From contig DIFQ01000009.1 in assembly GCA_002419215.1 (NCBI GenBank), forward strand, positions 17,764-81,763: a stretch of 64,000 bases of DNA, written 5' to 3'. The DNA is from Syntrophaceae bacterium UBA5744. GTDB taxonomy: Bacteria; Desulfobacterota; Syntrophia; Syntrophales; UBA2192. Each line of letters opens with the position of its first letter. The stretch's first letter is position 1. Below the pieces are notes generated by a model, which did no database searches, was not told the DNA's origin, and saw only the letters and a program-made list of their open reading frames with translations. Positions 34,147-41,584 of this stretch are shown here, piece by piece. Both the position numbers and the translations under genes were made by a program.

Positions 34147-34395
34147 CTAGCGTTTTGACTTCCTGCCCTTTGTCTGTTCCCCTACTTCAACCTCGTCTTC
34201 ACTGCCCTTTGCGCCCCTCTCCATCAGGACGAGCTTTGCGCCGACCGCCTTGGCGATCTGCTCCAGCTCCTTCTTCCGGAGATGGTAGGAGTAAAAATCG
34301 ATCTCCACACCCGAGACTGCCACGATCTTGAAACGGGGCTTTTTCTCCCCCTCGCCGACCTTTCCGCGTTCACGGTAGAAAATTTTTCCCGGCAT
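34147..34395 (-). CDS. Small protein of the Mo/W locus, 82 residues
   Basis: MPGKIFYRERGKVGEGEKKP begins the protein. The core is FKIVAVSGVEIDFYSYHLRK and then KELEQIAKAVGAKLVLMERG, a strand-helix-strand pattern. A charged, probably disordered tail (SEDEVEVGEQTKGRKSKR) ends it. No family is recognised. A GGGAGG site embedded in the preceding gene's stop region precedes the ATG. It lies between the TiaS-like gene and the storage-protein gene with spacings of 5 and 58 bases, so it is part of the operon. Confidence 0.65.
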   Translation of the reverse strand: MPGKIFYRERGKVGEGEKKPRFKIVAVSGVEIDFYSYHLRKKELEQIAKAVGAKLVLMERGAKGSEDEVEVGEQTKGRKSKR

Positions 34396-34400
34396 GATTG

Positions 34401-35132
34401 TCACCTCCCGTGGGACTTCTTGCTTCGCTTTTCCCAGAGAGTGTACCACAAACCATTGCCGGAAGGTAGGACGGGAACGACCGCCCTGTGGCCCAGGAGG
34501 CGGGGCCGCAGCCATCCCTTCGTGTCCACCCGGTCTTCGGGACGGGGGGAGACGGCATCGCGGTCCATGGAGACGACGAAAATGCCACGCCCTTCCAGAT
34601 CCCCGACGGTGACGGTGTCCGGGAAATCCCTCAGGCGGGCAAACTCGATAAATCGCCCGCTCCAGCCCGACGCCGTGAGTCCCACGGCGGCCGCCGCCCC
34701 GATGATCCCGTCGTTGGTGCCGCCGTGGCCGGAGAGATGGAAACCCTTTGTCGCTTTTACCGCCTCTGACTGCGAGACCACGCGCTCCGTGCATTGTCGG
34801 CCGAATTCCACGAGCGGATCGAAGGTGCCGTTCTCGCCCCAGGCGATGCACAGACCCGGGTCACTTCCCGTCAGGGACTCTTTTTCGATATGATGAACAG
34901 CCCTGTCCCGAAGTGTCTCCAGAAGGGCGATGTCGGGAACCTCCACGATGAGGCAGGCGGAGCTGTTGTGCGAGGTGTAGGGGATCCGGTCGTCGACGAG
35001 CAGCTGCTGTCGCACGACGCCACGGAGACTGCACCCCGCAGGCAGCTGACGTTCGAACCTGCGCGCCAGTTTTCCCGTTCCGACGTCGGCATCGATGTTG
35101 TCGGTGTCGTCAAATCCGATGTATATTTTCAT
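34401..35132 (-). CDS. TiaS N-terminal-like protein in the Mo/W locus
   Basis: A 243-residue protein beginning MKIYIGFDDTDNIDADVGTG, close to the FDDTDS start of the archaeal tRNA(Ile2) agmatinylcytidine synthetase (TiaS). The SGHGGTNDGIIGAAAAVGLT segment follows near residue 140 and a WSGRFIEF segment after it. The zinc-ribbon and OB domains of TiaS are absent, and bacteria use TilS for this tRNA, so a tRNA role is unlikely. Its place between the transporter ATPase and the storage protein suggests a nucleotide- or metal-dependent step in Mo/W handling (inference). Confidence 0.65.
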   Translation of the reverse strand: MKIYIGFDDTDNIDADVGTGKLARRFERQLPAGCSLRGVVRQQLLVDDRIPYTSHNSSACLIVEVPDIALLETLRDRAVHHIEKESLTGSDPGLCIAWGENGTFDPLVEFGRQCTERVVSQSEAVKATKGFHLSGHGGTNDGIIGAAAAVGLTASGWSGRFIEFARLRDFPDTVTVGDLEGRGIFVVSMDRDAVSPRPEDRVDTKGWLRPRLLGHRAVVPVLPSGNGLWYTLWEKRSKKSHGR

Positions 35133-35166
35133 GGGTTGGTTGTTGACCTCCAAGGATAACGCGTTT

Positions 35167-36258
35167 TCAGGTGCCGCTCTTCCGAATGACGTGGATGGCC
35201 GTGGCCTTCACGGAGGCGGCGATCTCGTTGCCCTCCTTCATCGACAAGTCCTCGAGGGCGTGCGTCGTGACGTAGGCCACGAGAGGGAACCCGCATGCGA
35301 TCTCCACCTTGTGGAAGAGGCCCATCGGGACGATCCGGCCGATCCGCCCGCGGAATGTGTTTCTGGCGCTGGTCTTCACGGTCCCGTCGGGAATGGTCAG
35401 CGTCACGTTTTCAGGGCGGATGCAGAGAATGACCCTTTCCCCCACGCGGCCCTTTCCCACAACCTCGATTTCCGAGCCGTTTACCCCGACGATCAGGGCC
35501 GTTTCGTTGGTGTCCCGAACGTCCCCTTCGAGGATCGTCTCGGTCCCCACGAAAGAGGCCACAAACTCGTCGACGGGCTGGTTCATGATAACGGCGGGGC
35601 GGTCGATCTGCGCGATCCGCCCCCCCTCCATCACTGCGATGCGGTCCGACAGGCGCAGCGCCTCGTTTCGGTCATGGGTGGCCATGATGGTCGTGGTCTT
35701 CGTCTCGGCCAGCACTTTTTCCAGGTCCGTGACGATCGATTCGCGCGTCGGGGGGTCCAGCGCCGCGAAGGGCTCGTCGAGAAAGAGGATCTCCGGCGAG
35801 ATGGCGAAGGCCCTTGCGAGACTTGTCCGCTGGGCCTCGCCGCCCGAGAGGGTCCGGGCCGATCGGTCTCGCAGGTGGGCGATGCCGAAGCGCTCCAGCT
35901 GGGATTCCACGATGCGTTGTGCCTCCGAGGCCCCGATGCCGCGGATCTTGAGTCCCGATGCGACGTTGCCGAAGACCGTCGTGTCGAAGAGCAGCGGCTC
36001 CTGGAAGACCATGGCGAGCCGGCGCCGGTATTCCAATTTGGGCTGCGCTGTCCCCACCGCCTGCCCCCGGAACAGGATCTCTCCCGCCGAGGGTTTCATC
36101 AGGTAGGACAGGGCCTGCAGGAGCGTTGTCTTCCCCGCGCCGTTGGGGCCGATGAGCGAGAGGGTCTCTCCATCGCAGATATCCATTCCTGGAACGTCGA
36201 CCAGCAGGCTTCCCCCGCGAATCACCTTCAGGTTTCTTGCCGCCAGGATCGTCGTCAT
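35167..36258 (-). CDS. tupC: Tungstate/molybdate ABC transporter ATPase with TOBE-like domain
   Basis: A 363-residue ABC ATPase. Walker A GPNGAGKTT is at 37-45, the Q-loop in VFQEPLLF, signature LSGGEAQR (137-144), Walker B EILFLDEP and the H-loop in MATHDR. A C-terminal extension from about residue 235 (TILEGDVRD, IRPENVTLTI, IGRIVPMGLFHKVEI) is a TOBE/MOP-type oxyanion-binding regulatory domain, so uptake may be inhibited by cytoplasmic Mo or W. Its ATG overlaps the permease stop (ATGA). Confidence 0.88.
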   Translation of the reverse strand: MTTILAARNLKVIRGGSLLVDVPGMDICDGETLSLIGPNGAGKTTLLQALSYLMKPSAGEILFRGQAVGTAQPKLEYRRRLAMVFQEPLLFDTTVFGNVASGLKIRGIGASEAQRIVESQLERFGIAHLRDRSARTLSGGEAQRTSLARAFAISPEILFLDEPFAALDPPTRESIVTDLEKVLAETKTTTIMATHDRNEALRLSDRIAVMEGGRIAQIDRPAVIMNQPVDEFVASFVGTETILEGDVRDTNETALIVGVNGSEIEVVGKGRVGERVILCIRPENVTLTIPDGTVKTSARNTFRGRIGRIVPMGLFHKVEIACGFPLVAYVTTHALEDLSMKEGNEIAASVKATAIHVIRKSGT

Positions 36259-36953
36259 CGCGGCCTCTCCCTCTGCTGGACGTAGGTGAGAACGAGGTTG
36301 ATGGCGTAGGCGAAGAGCAGCAGGATGATGCCCAGTGCGATGGCGACGTCGAAGTTTCCCCGGCTTGTCTCCATGACGGTCGCCGTCGTGAGTACGCGGG
36401 TGTATCCCTTGATGTTTCCGCCCACCATGATGGAGGCGCCGACCTCGGAGATGACGCCGCCGAAACCGGCCATGACCGCCGCCAGCAGCGGGAGCCGCGC
36501 CTCGCGGATAAGGATGCGGACCATCTGCAGGCGCGTGGCACCCAGGGCGAGGATCTGCAGCCGAAGCTTCTTGGGCAGCTGCTGCATCGAGGCGAGCGAT
36601 ATCCCCGTCACGATGGGTGTCGCGATGATCGCCTGGGCGAGGATCATGGCCGCGGGTGTGTAGAGGATCTCCAGGAAGCCCAGCGGCCCGTTTCGCCACA
36701 GGAAGATCGTGACGAAGAGCCCCACCACCACGGGGGGCAGGGCCATCCCCGTGTTGATGAGGCTCACCACGAACTTGCGCCCCGGGAATTGCGTGAGGGC
36801 CACCACGGTCCCCACGGACATCCCGAAGAACAGGCTGATAAACGTTGCCGTGCCCGAGACCTTCAGGGAAAACCAGGTGATCCCCAAAACCTCGGGGTCG
36901 AAGGTGACAAGCAGGATGAATGCCTGCCTGATTCCGTCAAGAATGATGTCCAT
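36255..36953 (-). CDS. tupB: Tungstate ABC transporter permease
   Basis: A 232-residue membrane permease with about five helices. The EAA loop region is ILALGATRLQMVRILIREARLP, the coupling segment for the ATPase. Helices FSLKVSGTATFISLFFGMSV and ALPPVVVGLFVTIFLW are typical of the TupB/ModB group. It is in the order TupA-TupB-TupC, with TupC overlapping by four bases and TupA 24 bases upstream. It moves tungstate (or molybdate) across the inner membrane. Confidence 0.88.
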   Translation of the reverse strand: MDIILDGIRQAFILLVTFDPEVLGITWFSLKVSGTATFISLFFGMSVGTVVALTQFPGRKFVVSLINTGMALPPVVVGLFVTIFLWRNGPLGFLEILYTPAAMILAQAIIATPIVTGISLASMQQLPKKLRLQILALGATRLQMVRILIREARLPLLAAVMAGFGGVISEVGASIMVGGNIKGYTRVLTTATVMETSRGNFDVAIALGIILLLFAYAINLVLTYVQQRERPR

Positions 36954-36977
36954 TTACGCTTCCAGGACCCCCAACGT

Positions 36978-37850
36978 CTACAGCCCCAGATCCTCCACCT
37001 TCTTGCCGGCATCGGGGAAGAAGAGCGGAGAGCCGAACTTTTCGACGCCGAAGGTCTTTATCACGGCCTGTACGTCCTTGGATACCATGAAGTCGGCGAA
37101 GGCCTTACCGCCGGCGAAGTTGGCCTTGGTCCATTTCTTCGGGTTCACCTCGATGACGTGGTAGATGTTAAGGAGGATCCCGTCGCCCTCGACGAGGATG
37201 TCGAGGCCCAGACCCTTCTTCAGGGCCAGGTAGGTTCCCCGGTCGGCCAGCGTGTAGGTCTTCTTCTCGGCCGCGACGGCCAGAGTCTGCCCCATGCCGA
37301 GCCCCGTCTGCTGGTACCACTTCTCTCCCTCGTACTTGACGCCGGCGGTCTTCCAGATGTCCATCTCCTTGGCGTGGGTCCCCGATTTGTCGCCGCGGGA
37401 CATGAAGATGCTGCCCGCTGCGGCGATTTTCTTGAAGGCCTCCGTGGCCTTCTTCATTCCCTTGATTTTGGCCGGGTCACTCGGCGGGCCCACGATGATG
37501 AAGTCGTTGTGCATGACGAGCCTGCGCTCGACGCCGTTGCCGTCAGCCATGAACTTCTTCTCCGCCGCGGGCGAGTGAACGAGCAGCACGTCTGCCTCGC
37601 CCTTGGCGCCCATGGCCATGGCCTGCCCGGAGCCCACGGCGATGGTCTTCACGAAGTAGCCCGTCTTTTTTTCGAACATGGGAATGAGTGTGTCAAGAAG
37701 CCCCGAGTCCTGGGTGCTCGTCGTCGTGGCAAGGATGACGGCCTTCTGTGCCTTGGCAGCTTCTGCGGTCGTGATCCCGGCCGCGATGACCAGTGCGGCG
37801 GCAGCCAGCGCGATCCCGGTAAGGAACGGATTCCTTTTGAATTTCAGCAT
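36978..37850 (-). CDS. tupA: Tungstate-binding periplasmic protein
   Basis: A 290-residue exported binding protein. The signal peptide (1-32) is followed by the TupA ligand motif ATTTSTQDSGL (41-51), which provides Ser/Thr contacts to the oxyanion. AVGSGQAMAMGAKGEADVLL, the Arg-containing MSRGDKSGTHAKE (a second ligand loop) and YTLADRGTYLAL follow. These are hallmarks of TupA rather than ModA. It probably binds tungstate with high selectivity and feeds TupBC. Confidence 0.92.
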   Translation of the reverse strand: MLKFKRNPFLTGIALAAAALVIAAGITTAEAAKAQKAVILATTTSTQDSGLLDTLIPMFEKKTGYFVKTIAVGSGQAMAMGAKGEADVLLVHSPAAEKKFMADGNGVERRLVMHNDFIIVGPPSDPAKIKGMKKATEAFKKIAAAGSIFMSRGDKSGTHAKEMDIWKTAGVKYEGEKWYQQTGLGMGQTLAVAAEKKTYTLADRGTYLALKKGLGLDILVEGDGILLNIYHVIEVNPKKWTKANFAGGKAFADFMVSKDVQAVIKTFGVEKFGSPLFFPDAGKKVEDLGL

Positions 37851-37893
37851 GAGATCCTCCTTCTAATCGATGAATGTGCGTTGAAACGTTGTG

Positions 37894-38754
37894 TCAACCC
37901 TTGATGCCCTTTTTCTTTCTCCATTCCTTGGAGTTGGGGAAGAAGAGGGGGCTTCCGTACGTGTCTTTCCCGAAGGTGCTGATGATCTTCTGGCCCTTGT
38001 TGGGGTGGGTGAGCCATTTCACGAAGGTCATCGTGTCCTTTTGGTTTACACGGGGGAATTTCTTGGGGTTGACGGGGATGAGGGTGATGTAGTTCAACAG
38101 GGCCTTGTCTTTTTCCACAAGGATGTCGAGCTTGATCTCCTTCTTCAGGGAGAGGTAAGTGGCGCGGTCGATCAAGGTGTAGGCCTGCTTTTCGTTGACG
38201 TACTTGAGGGTGGCGGCATTCCCTGCCGAGCCTTTTTCGTAGACGACATACCACGGGCCGGATGGCTTGATTCCCGCTCCCTCCCAGAGCACCATCTCTG
38301 CCACGTGCGTGCCCGACTTGTCGCCCCGCGTGACGAAGGTCGCCTGCTTCGCCGCGATGGCCTTCAGGGCCTCTGCGGCCGTCTTCATGCCGCGGATTTT
38401 GGCAGGATCCGAAGAGGGGCCCACGAGGATGAAGTCGTTGTACATGAGGTCGATTCTCTCCGTTCCATAGCCCTCTGCCACGAATTTCTCCTCCAGCGAT
38501 TTGGCGTGGACCATGACCAGATCGATGTTCCCCTTCTGGGCGATCTTCAGGGTTGCCCCCGTTCCGGCGCCGACGTGGCGGACGCGTACGCCTGTCTCCT
38601 TCTCGAATTGATCCTCCAGGGCCGCCACGATCCCCGAGTCGACGGGACCGATGGTGCTTGCCATGAAGACGAAGCCCTTTGCCTGGGCCTGGGCCAGTGT
38701 TGCCATGCCCAGGACGAGCATGACAACGAGAATGGATTGCAGTGTACGTCTCAT
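37894..38754 (-). CDS. Second TupA-like binding protein with altered ligand motif
   Basis: A 286-residue exported protein, paralogous to the TupA encoded downstream. The signal peptide is 1-25. The second loop FVTRGDKSGTHVAEM and YTLIDRATYLSL are conserved. The first ligand motif is changed from TTTSTQDSGL to MASTIGPVDSGI (31-42), so anion selectivity may differ (molybdate, or another oxyanion). There is no separate permease; it could share TupBC. It lies directly behind the regulator and 43 bases before tupA. Confidence 0.82.
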   Translation of the reverse strand: MRRTLQSILVVMLVLGMATLAQAQAKGFVFMASTIGPVDSGIVAALEDQFEKETGVRVRHVGAGTGATLKIAQKGNIDLVMVHAKSLEEKFVAEGYGTERIDLMYNDFILVGPSSDPAKIRGMKTAAEALKAIAAKQATFVTRGDKSGTHVAEMVLWEGAGIKPSGPWYVVYEKGSAGNAATLKYVNEKQAYTLIDRATYLSLKKEIKLDILVEKDKALLNYITLIPVNPKKFPRVNQKDTMTFVKWLTHPNKGQKIISTFGKDTYGSPLFFPNSKEWRKKKGIKG

Positions 38755-38771
38755 GATTCCTCCTTTTTGTT

Positions 38772-39689
38772 CTACAGCGTTGAGTATAAAATCTTCCCCG
38801 AATCTTCGAAGCCATAGCCCCCCAGCTTCTCGAAGCGCTCGCGGAATCCGGGGGATCGCAGGATCTCCATGAGGGCCTGGATGCCTTTGTGGAAATACGT
38901 TGACTGGCCCACGGCCATGTCGAAGTCCTCGCGGGTCACAGGGATGAAGTGAAGCCCCATGAGCCGCGAGACGGCTACCGTGGCGATCCCCGCGTCCGCC
39001 TCGCCCGAGAGGATGGACAGGCCCACCTCGACGTGGGTGTAAACTTCCCGGTCATAGCCCTTGATGCTCATGGACGGGATGCGGCGCTTTGCCAGTTCGC
39101 AGTCCAGCAACAGCCTTGTTCCCGAGCCCGCCTGGCGGTTGACAAAATGAATGCCGCCTCCGGGAAGATCGTCGAAGCCTTTGATTCCTTTTGGATTTCC
39201 CGACGCCGCGACAATGCCGATTTCCCGGCGGAAGAGGTGAACCAGGACGGTTTTCGCCCCAGGCAGATATTTTGGGATGAAGGGGGTGTTGTAGCGGCCC
39301 GTCTCCGGGTCGAGCAGGTGGGTCCAGGCGACATCGGTGTGCCCCGCTCCAAGCGCCTTGAGGCCGTCCGTGCTGCCCGTGTTGGCGCAGAAAAAGTAGA
39401 AATCGGGGTGCGATTGCCGCATCCCCGTGAGAAGGAAGTCCAGCACCGGGTCGTTGCTCCCCGACGCCAGAAGGGCCCCCTCCACGGCTCGGCTCCTTTC
39501 CCGTGCCTGCTTCAGTCCGCTTCGCGCATTTTCCTCGATCCACTCGTCGATGAGCTTTTTCGGGAAGACCCACTTTCCCGTAACGCGGGTCCCGGGGATC
39601 CGGCCCGCCTTGATCAGGGCGTAGACCTGTTTTTCGTTGATCCCGAGGTAGGCCGCAACCTCCTTTGTGCTGAACATGGTGTCTGACAT
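38772..39689 (-). CDS. HTH regulator with PBP-like effector domain, head of the Mo/W operon
   Basis: A 305-residue one-component regulator. The N-terminal excisionase/MerR-like helix-turn-helix (FSTKEVAAYLGINEKQVYAL, AGRIPGTRVTGKWVFPK) is at 6-44. A periplasmic-binding-like domain (PF12727 type) follows from about 70, with FFCANTGSTDGLKALGAGHT, HFVNRQAGSGTRLLLDCELA and ILSGEADAGIATVAVSRLMG. Such fusions are often next to Mo/W or Moco genes and presumably sense the oxyanion. It is the first gene of the operon, so autoregulation is likely. A palindrome 119 bases upstream is a candidate operator. Confidence 0.85.
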   Translation of the reverse strand: MSDTMFSTKEVAAYLGINEKQVYALIKAGRIPGTRVTGKWVFPKKLIDEWIEENARSGLKQARERSRAVEGALLASGSNDPVLDFLLTGMRQSHPDFYFFCANTGSTDGLKALGAGHTDVAWTHLLDPETGRYNTPFIPKYLPGAKTVLVHLFRREIGIVAASGNPKGIKGFDDLPGGGIHFVNRQAGSGTRLLLDCELAKRRIPSMSIKGYDREVYTHVEVGLSILSGEADAGIATVAVSRLMGLHFIPVTREDFDMAVGQSTYFHKGIQALMEILRSPGFRERFEKLGGYGFEDSGKILYSTL

Positions 39690-39807
39690 CGAAACTCCCG
39701 GACTATCAAAGGCAAGGGAATGGATAGCACCAATTCATAGCGCAAATCAGGATACACTACAACCATTTATTACCAATTATGACAATTTCACCAAAATTAT
39801 CCTTGAC

Positions 39808-39829
39808 CTTATGTAATTATTGACATAAG
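39808..39829. promoter_or_regulatory. Candidate operator palindrome upstream of the HTH regulator
   Basis: CTTATGT (39808-39814) and ACATAAG (39823-39829) are perfect inverted 7-mers separated by 8 AT-rich bases, in the 315-base gap between the divergent regulator/tup operon and the porin gene. TTGACC- and TTGACA-like boxes overlap it. Position and symmetry suit the regulator at 38772-39689 (inference). Confidence 0.45.
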
Positions 39830-39852
39830 TGGAGCTATGCTCGTGGCAGGGG

Positions 39853-39957
39853 GTGATGGCAGCAGGTTTTTTGCTGCGGGGAGGCGGGCAAAGCCATCAC
39901 GAGACCGACCGCCACAGGGCCGAAAGATATGGGGAATATCCGGCGGGGCATGACCCC
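39853..39957 (+). promoter_or_regulatory. Structured leader upstream of the porin gene
   Basis: Three nested helices can form on the + strand. GTGATGGC/GCCATCAC (39853-39860 with 39893-39900) encloses an AGCA/TGCT hairpin. GCCG-AAA-GATAT/ATATC-CGGC spans 39919-39944. GGGG/CCCC spans 39945-39957. The GGGCAAAGCC and GCCACAGGGCC segments recall parts of known riboswitches, but I cannot match the whole to a family. It ends 48 bases before the porin ATG, leaving an AT-rich stretch and GGAGGAG. Confidence 0.4.
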
Positions 39958-40004
39958 GGGATGCACCTCATTATTTATTTTTTGGGGAGAAGGAGGAGTA
40001 AATA

Positions 40005-41393
40005 ATGAAGAATCTTTTAATCGGTTTCCTCGCTGTCGGACTGATCATGGGCTTCGCCATGACGGCCTTCGCTCAGCCGAACATCAAGGCGAGCGGCCAG
40101 TTGTACGCTTACGGTTCCTATGTTGACAACATGAGGTTGCTCAAGGACGGTGATTCCCGAGCCAACATCGCGAACCGCCTGAGGATGCAGTTCCAGATCC
40201 AGGTGCAGGAAGGTCTGAGGCTGACGACCCGCTTCGACGCCCTGGAAAGGGTTTGGGGCGAGCAGAATGCGGCCGCAGCTCCCAGCCCCGGTTCCTCCGG
40301 CTGGACTGGTGGCTCAGCCGCCACGACGGAGCGCAACATCTCCTGGGAGCGCGCTTACGTGACCTTTAACGCACTCTACGGCGTGTTCGATGTGGGCTTC
40401 CAGCAGTCCCGCGCTTGGGGCACCTGCGCGTTCTGCGATGACAGCGATTCCGATGCCGGGATCCACTACCGCTACATGATGGGCCCCTGGACCTTCGGTC
40501 TCGAGTACCAGAAGAGGGCCGACACCAACTTCTCCGGCGAAGGCAGCGGCCAGGGCGGCGCCCAACTCGGCGGTACCGACAAGGACCATGACGTCTATCA
40601 CATTTTCGGGATCTATCGCTGGGCGCTGGGCCAGGCAGGCCTCCGCTACGAGCTCGATCGCGACGCAACCGGCGGCAAGTTCGGCGCCGGCGGCGCAGGC
40701 GTGACCCGAGTTGCCCCTTACGGCACGGCGGGACTTAACACCGTCGAGTGGGTTTCCACATTCCACGAAATCGCCCCCTACGTCCAGTGGAAGATCGGCG
40801 CCTTCGATCTCGAGGGCGAGATCCACTACATCTGGGGCAAGACGGACTATAACGGCGCCACAACCGACGTCGACCGAAAGGGCTACTCTCTGTACCTGAT
40901 GGGCAAATACACAATGGCAGCCTTCTACGGCGGCCTCGAGTTTGCCTGGATCACCGGCGACGATCCTTCCACGACCGACAAGAATGAAGCGGGACTGCTC
41001 GGCGGGACGACCTGGGATCCGATGCTCATTTACGGCAACTACTGGTATGGAAAACATGAGGGCGCCATGGGTCCCGGGGCCGGTGCAACGGTCACCAACC
41101 AGGAGTCGAACGTGATCATGGTCAAGCCCATCATCGGCTGGAAGGTCAATCCCCAACTCGAGATCGTGGTCCAGTATGCCTGGCTGAAGGCCGACGAAGT
41201 CGCGGCGGGTCGGGATGACGAGTACGGCAAGGAATTCGACATCTACGCAACCTACAAGCTCTATAACAACCTGTCCTACACGGTGGGTTTCGCCTACTTC
41301 TGGACCGGAGACTGGTTCAAGGGCACCGCAGCCCAGAACTTCAACATCGACGACAACTATCTGGTCATGAACGCCGTGAACTTCGCGTTCTGA
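40005..41393 (+). CDS. Outer-membrane beta-barrel (porin-like) protein
   Basis: A 462-residue protein with a signal peptide (1-24, ending MTAFA). The barrel is made of alternating amphipathic strands rich in Tyr, Trp and Gly. It begins PNIKASGQLYAYGSYVDN and ends VMNAVNFAF with the terminal Phe needed for Bam-mediated insertion. Segments such as YVTFNALYGVFDVGFQQSRA and VGFAYFWTGDWF fit the pattern. Such porins are abundant in Desulfobacterota. The ligand is unknown, but the neighbouring Mo/W locus makes an oxyanion channel worth considering (inference). A strong GGAGGAG site precedes it and a terminator follows. Confidence 0.85.
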   Translation: MKNLLIGFLAVGLIMGFAMTAFAQPNIKASGQLYAYGSYVDNMRLLKDGDSRANIANRLRMQFQIQVQEGLRLTTRFDALERVWGEQNAAAAPSPGSSGWTGGSAATTERNISWERAYVTFNALYGVFDVGFQQSRAWGTCAFCDDSDSDAGIHYRYMMGPWTFGLEYQKRADTNFSGEGSGQGGAQLGGTDKDHDVYHIFGIYRWALGQAGLRYELDRDATGGKFGAGGAGVTRVAPYGTAGLNTVEWVSTFHEIAPYVQWKIGAFDLEGEIHYIWGKTDYNGATTDVDRKGYSLYLMGKYTMAAFYGGLEFAWITGDDPSTTDKNEAGLLGGTTWDPMLIYGNYWYGKHEGAMGPGAGATVTNQESNVIMVKPIIGWKVNPQLEIVVQYAWLKADEVAAGRDDEYGKEFDIYATYKLYNNLSYTVGFAYFWTGDWFKGTAAQNFNIDDNYLVMNAVNFAF

Positions 41394-41424
41394 GCGAACA
41401 AGACAGGCAGTTGACTGAAACTGG

Positions 41425-41459
41425 AACCCCGGAGGGTGCAAGACCCCCCGGGGTTTTTT
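41425..41459 (+). terminator. Intrinsic terminator behind the porin gene
   Basis: AACCCCGG and CCGGGGTT pair around a 14-base loop region and are followed by six T. It is a classic rho-independent terminator 30 bases after the stop codon. Confidence 0.85.
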
Positions 41460-41584
41460 CTTCGGCGTCGAAGCCTTTCGAATGATCGTGACGATCTGCA
41501 TCGGTTTGCGGCTTGACGGTCTTTGTCATGAAGTGTACAGTAATAAGAAATATGCAAGTGCCTGCATCAAAAGGGAAAAGAGAC

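Noticed and set aside
36237..37904. A 555-codon open frame antisense to tupB and tupA
   Set aside because: TupA and TupB on the other strand are unmistakable. The antisense frame crosses two gene boundaries.
39853..39957. Naming the porin leader a Moco or c-di-GMP riboswitch
   Set aside because: Only fragments resemble either family. The conserved cores do not line up when read by eye, so it is left as an unnamed structured leader.
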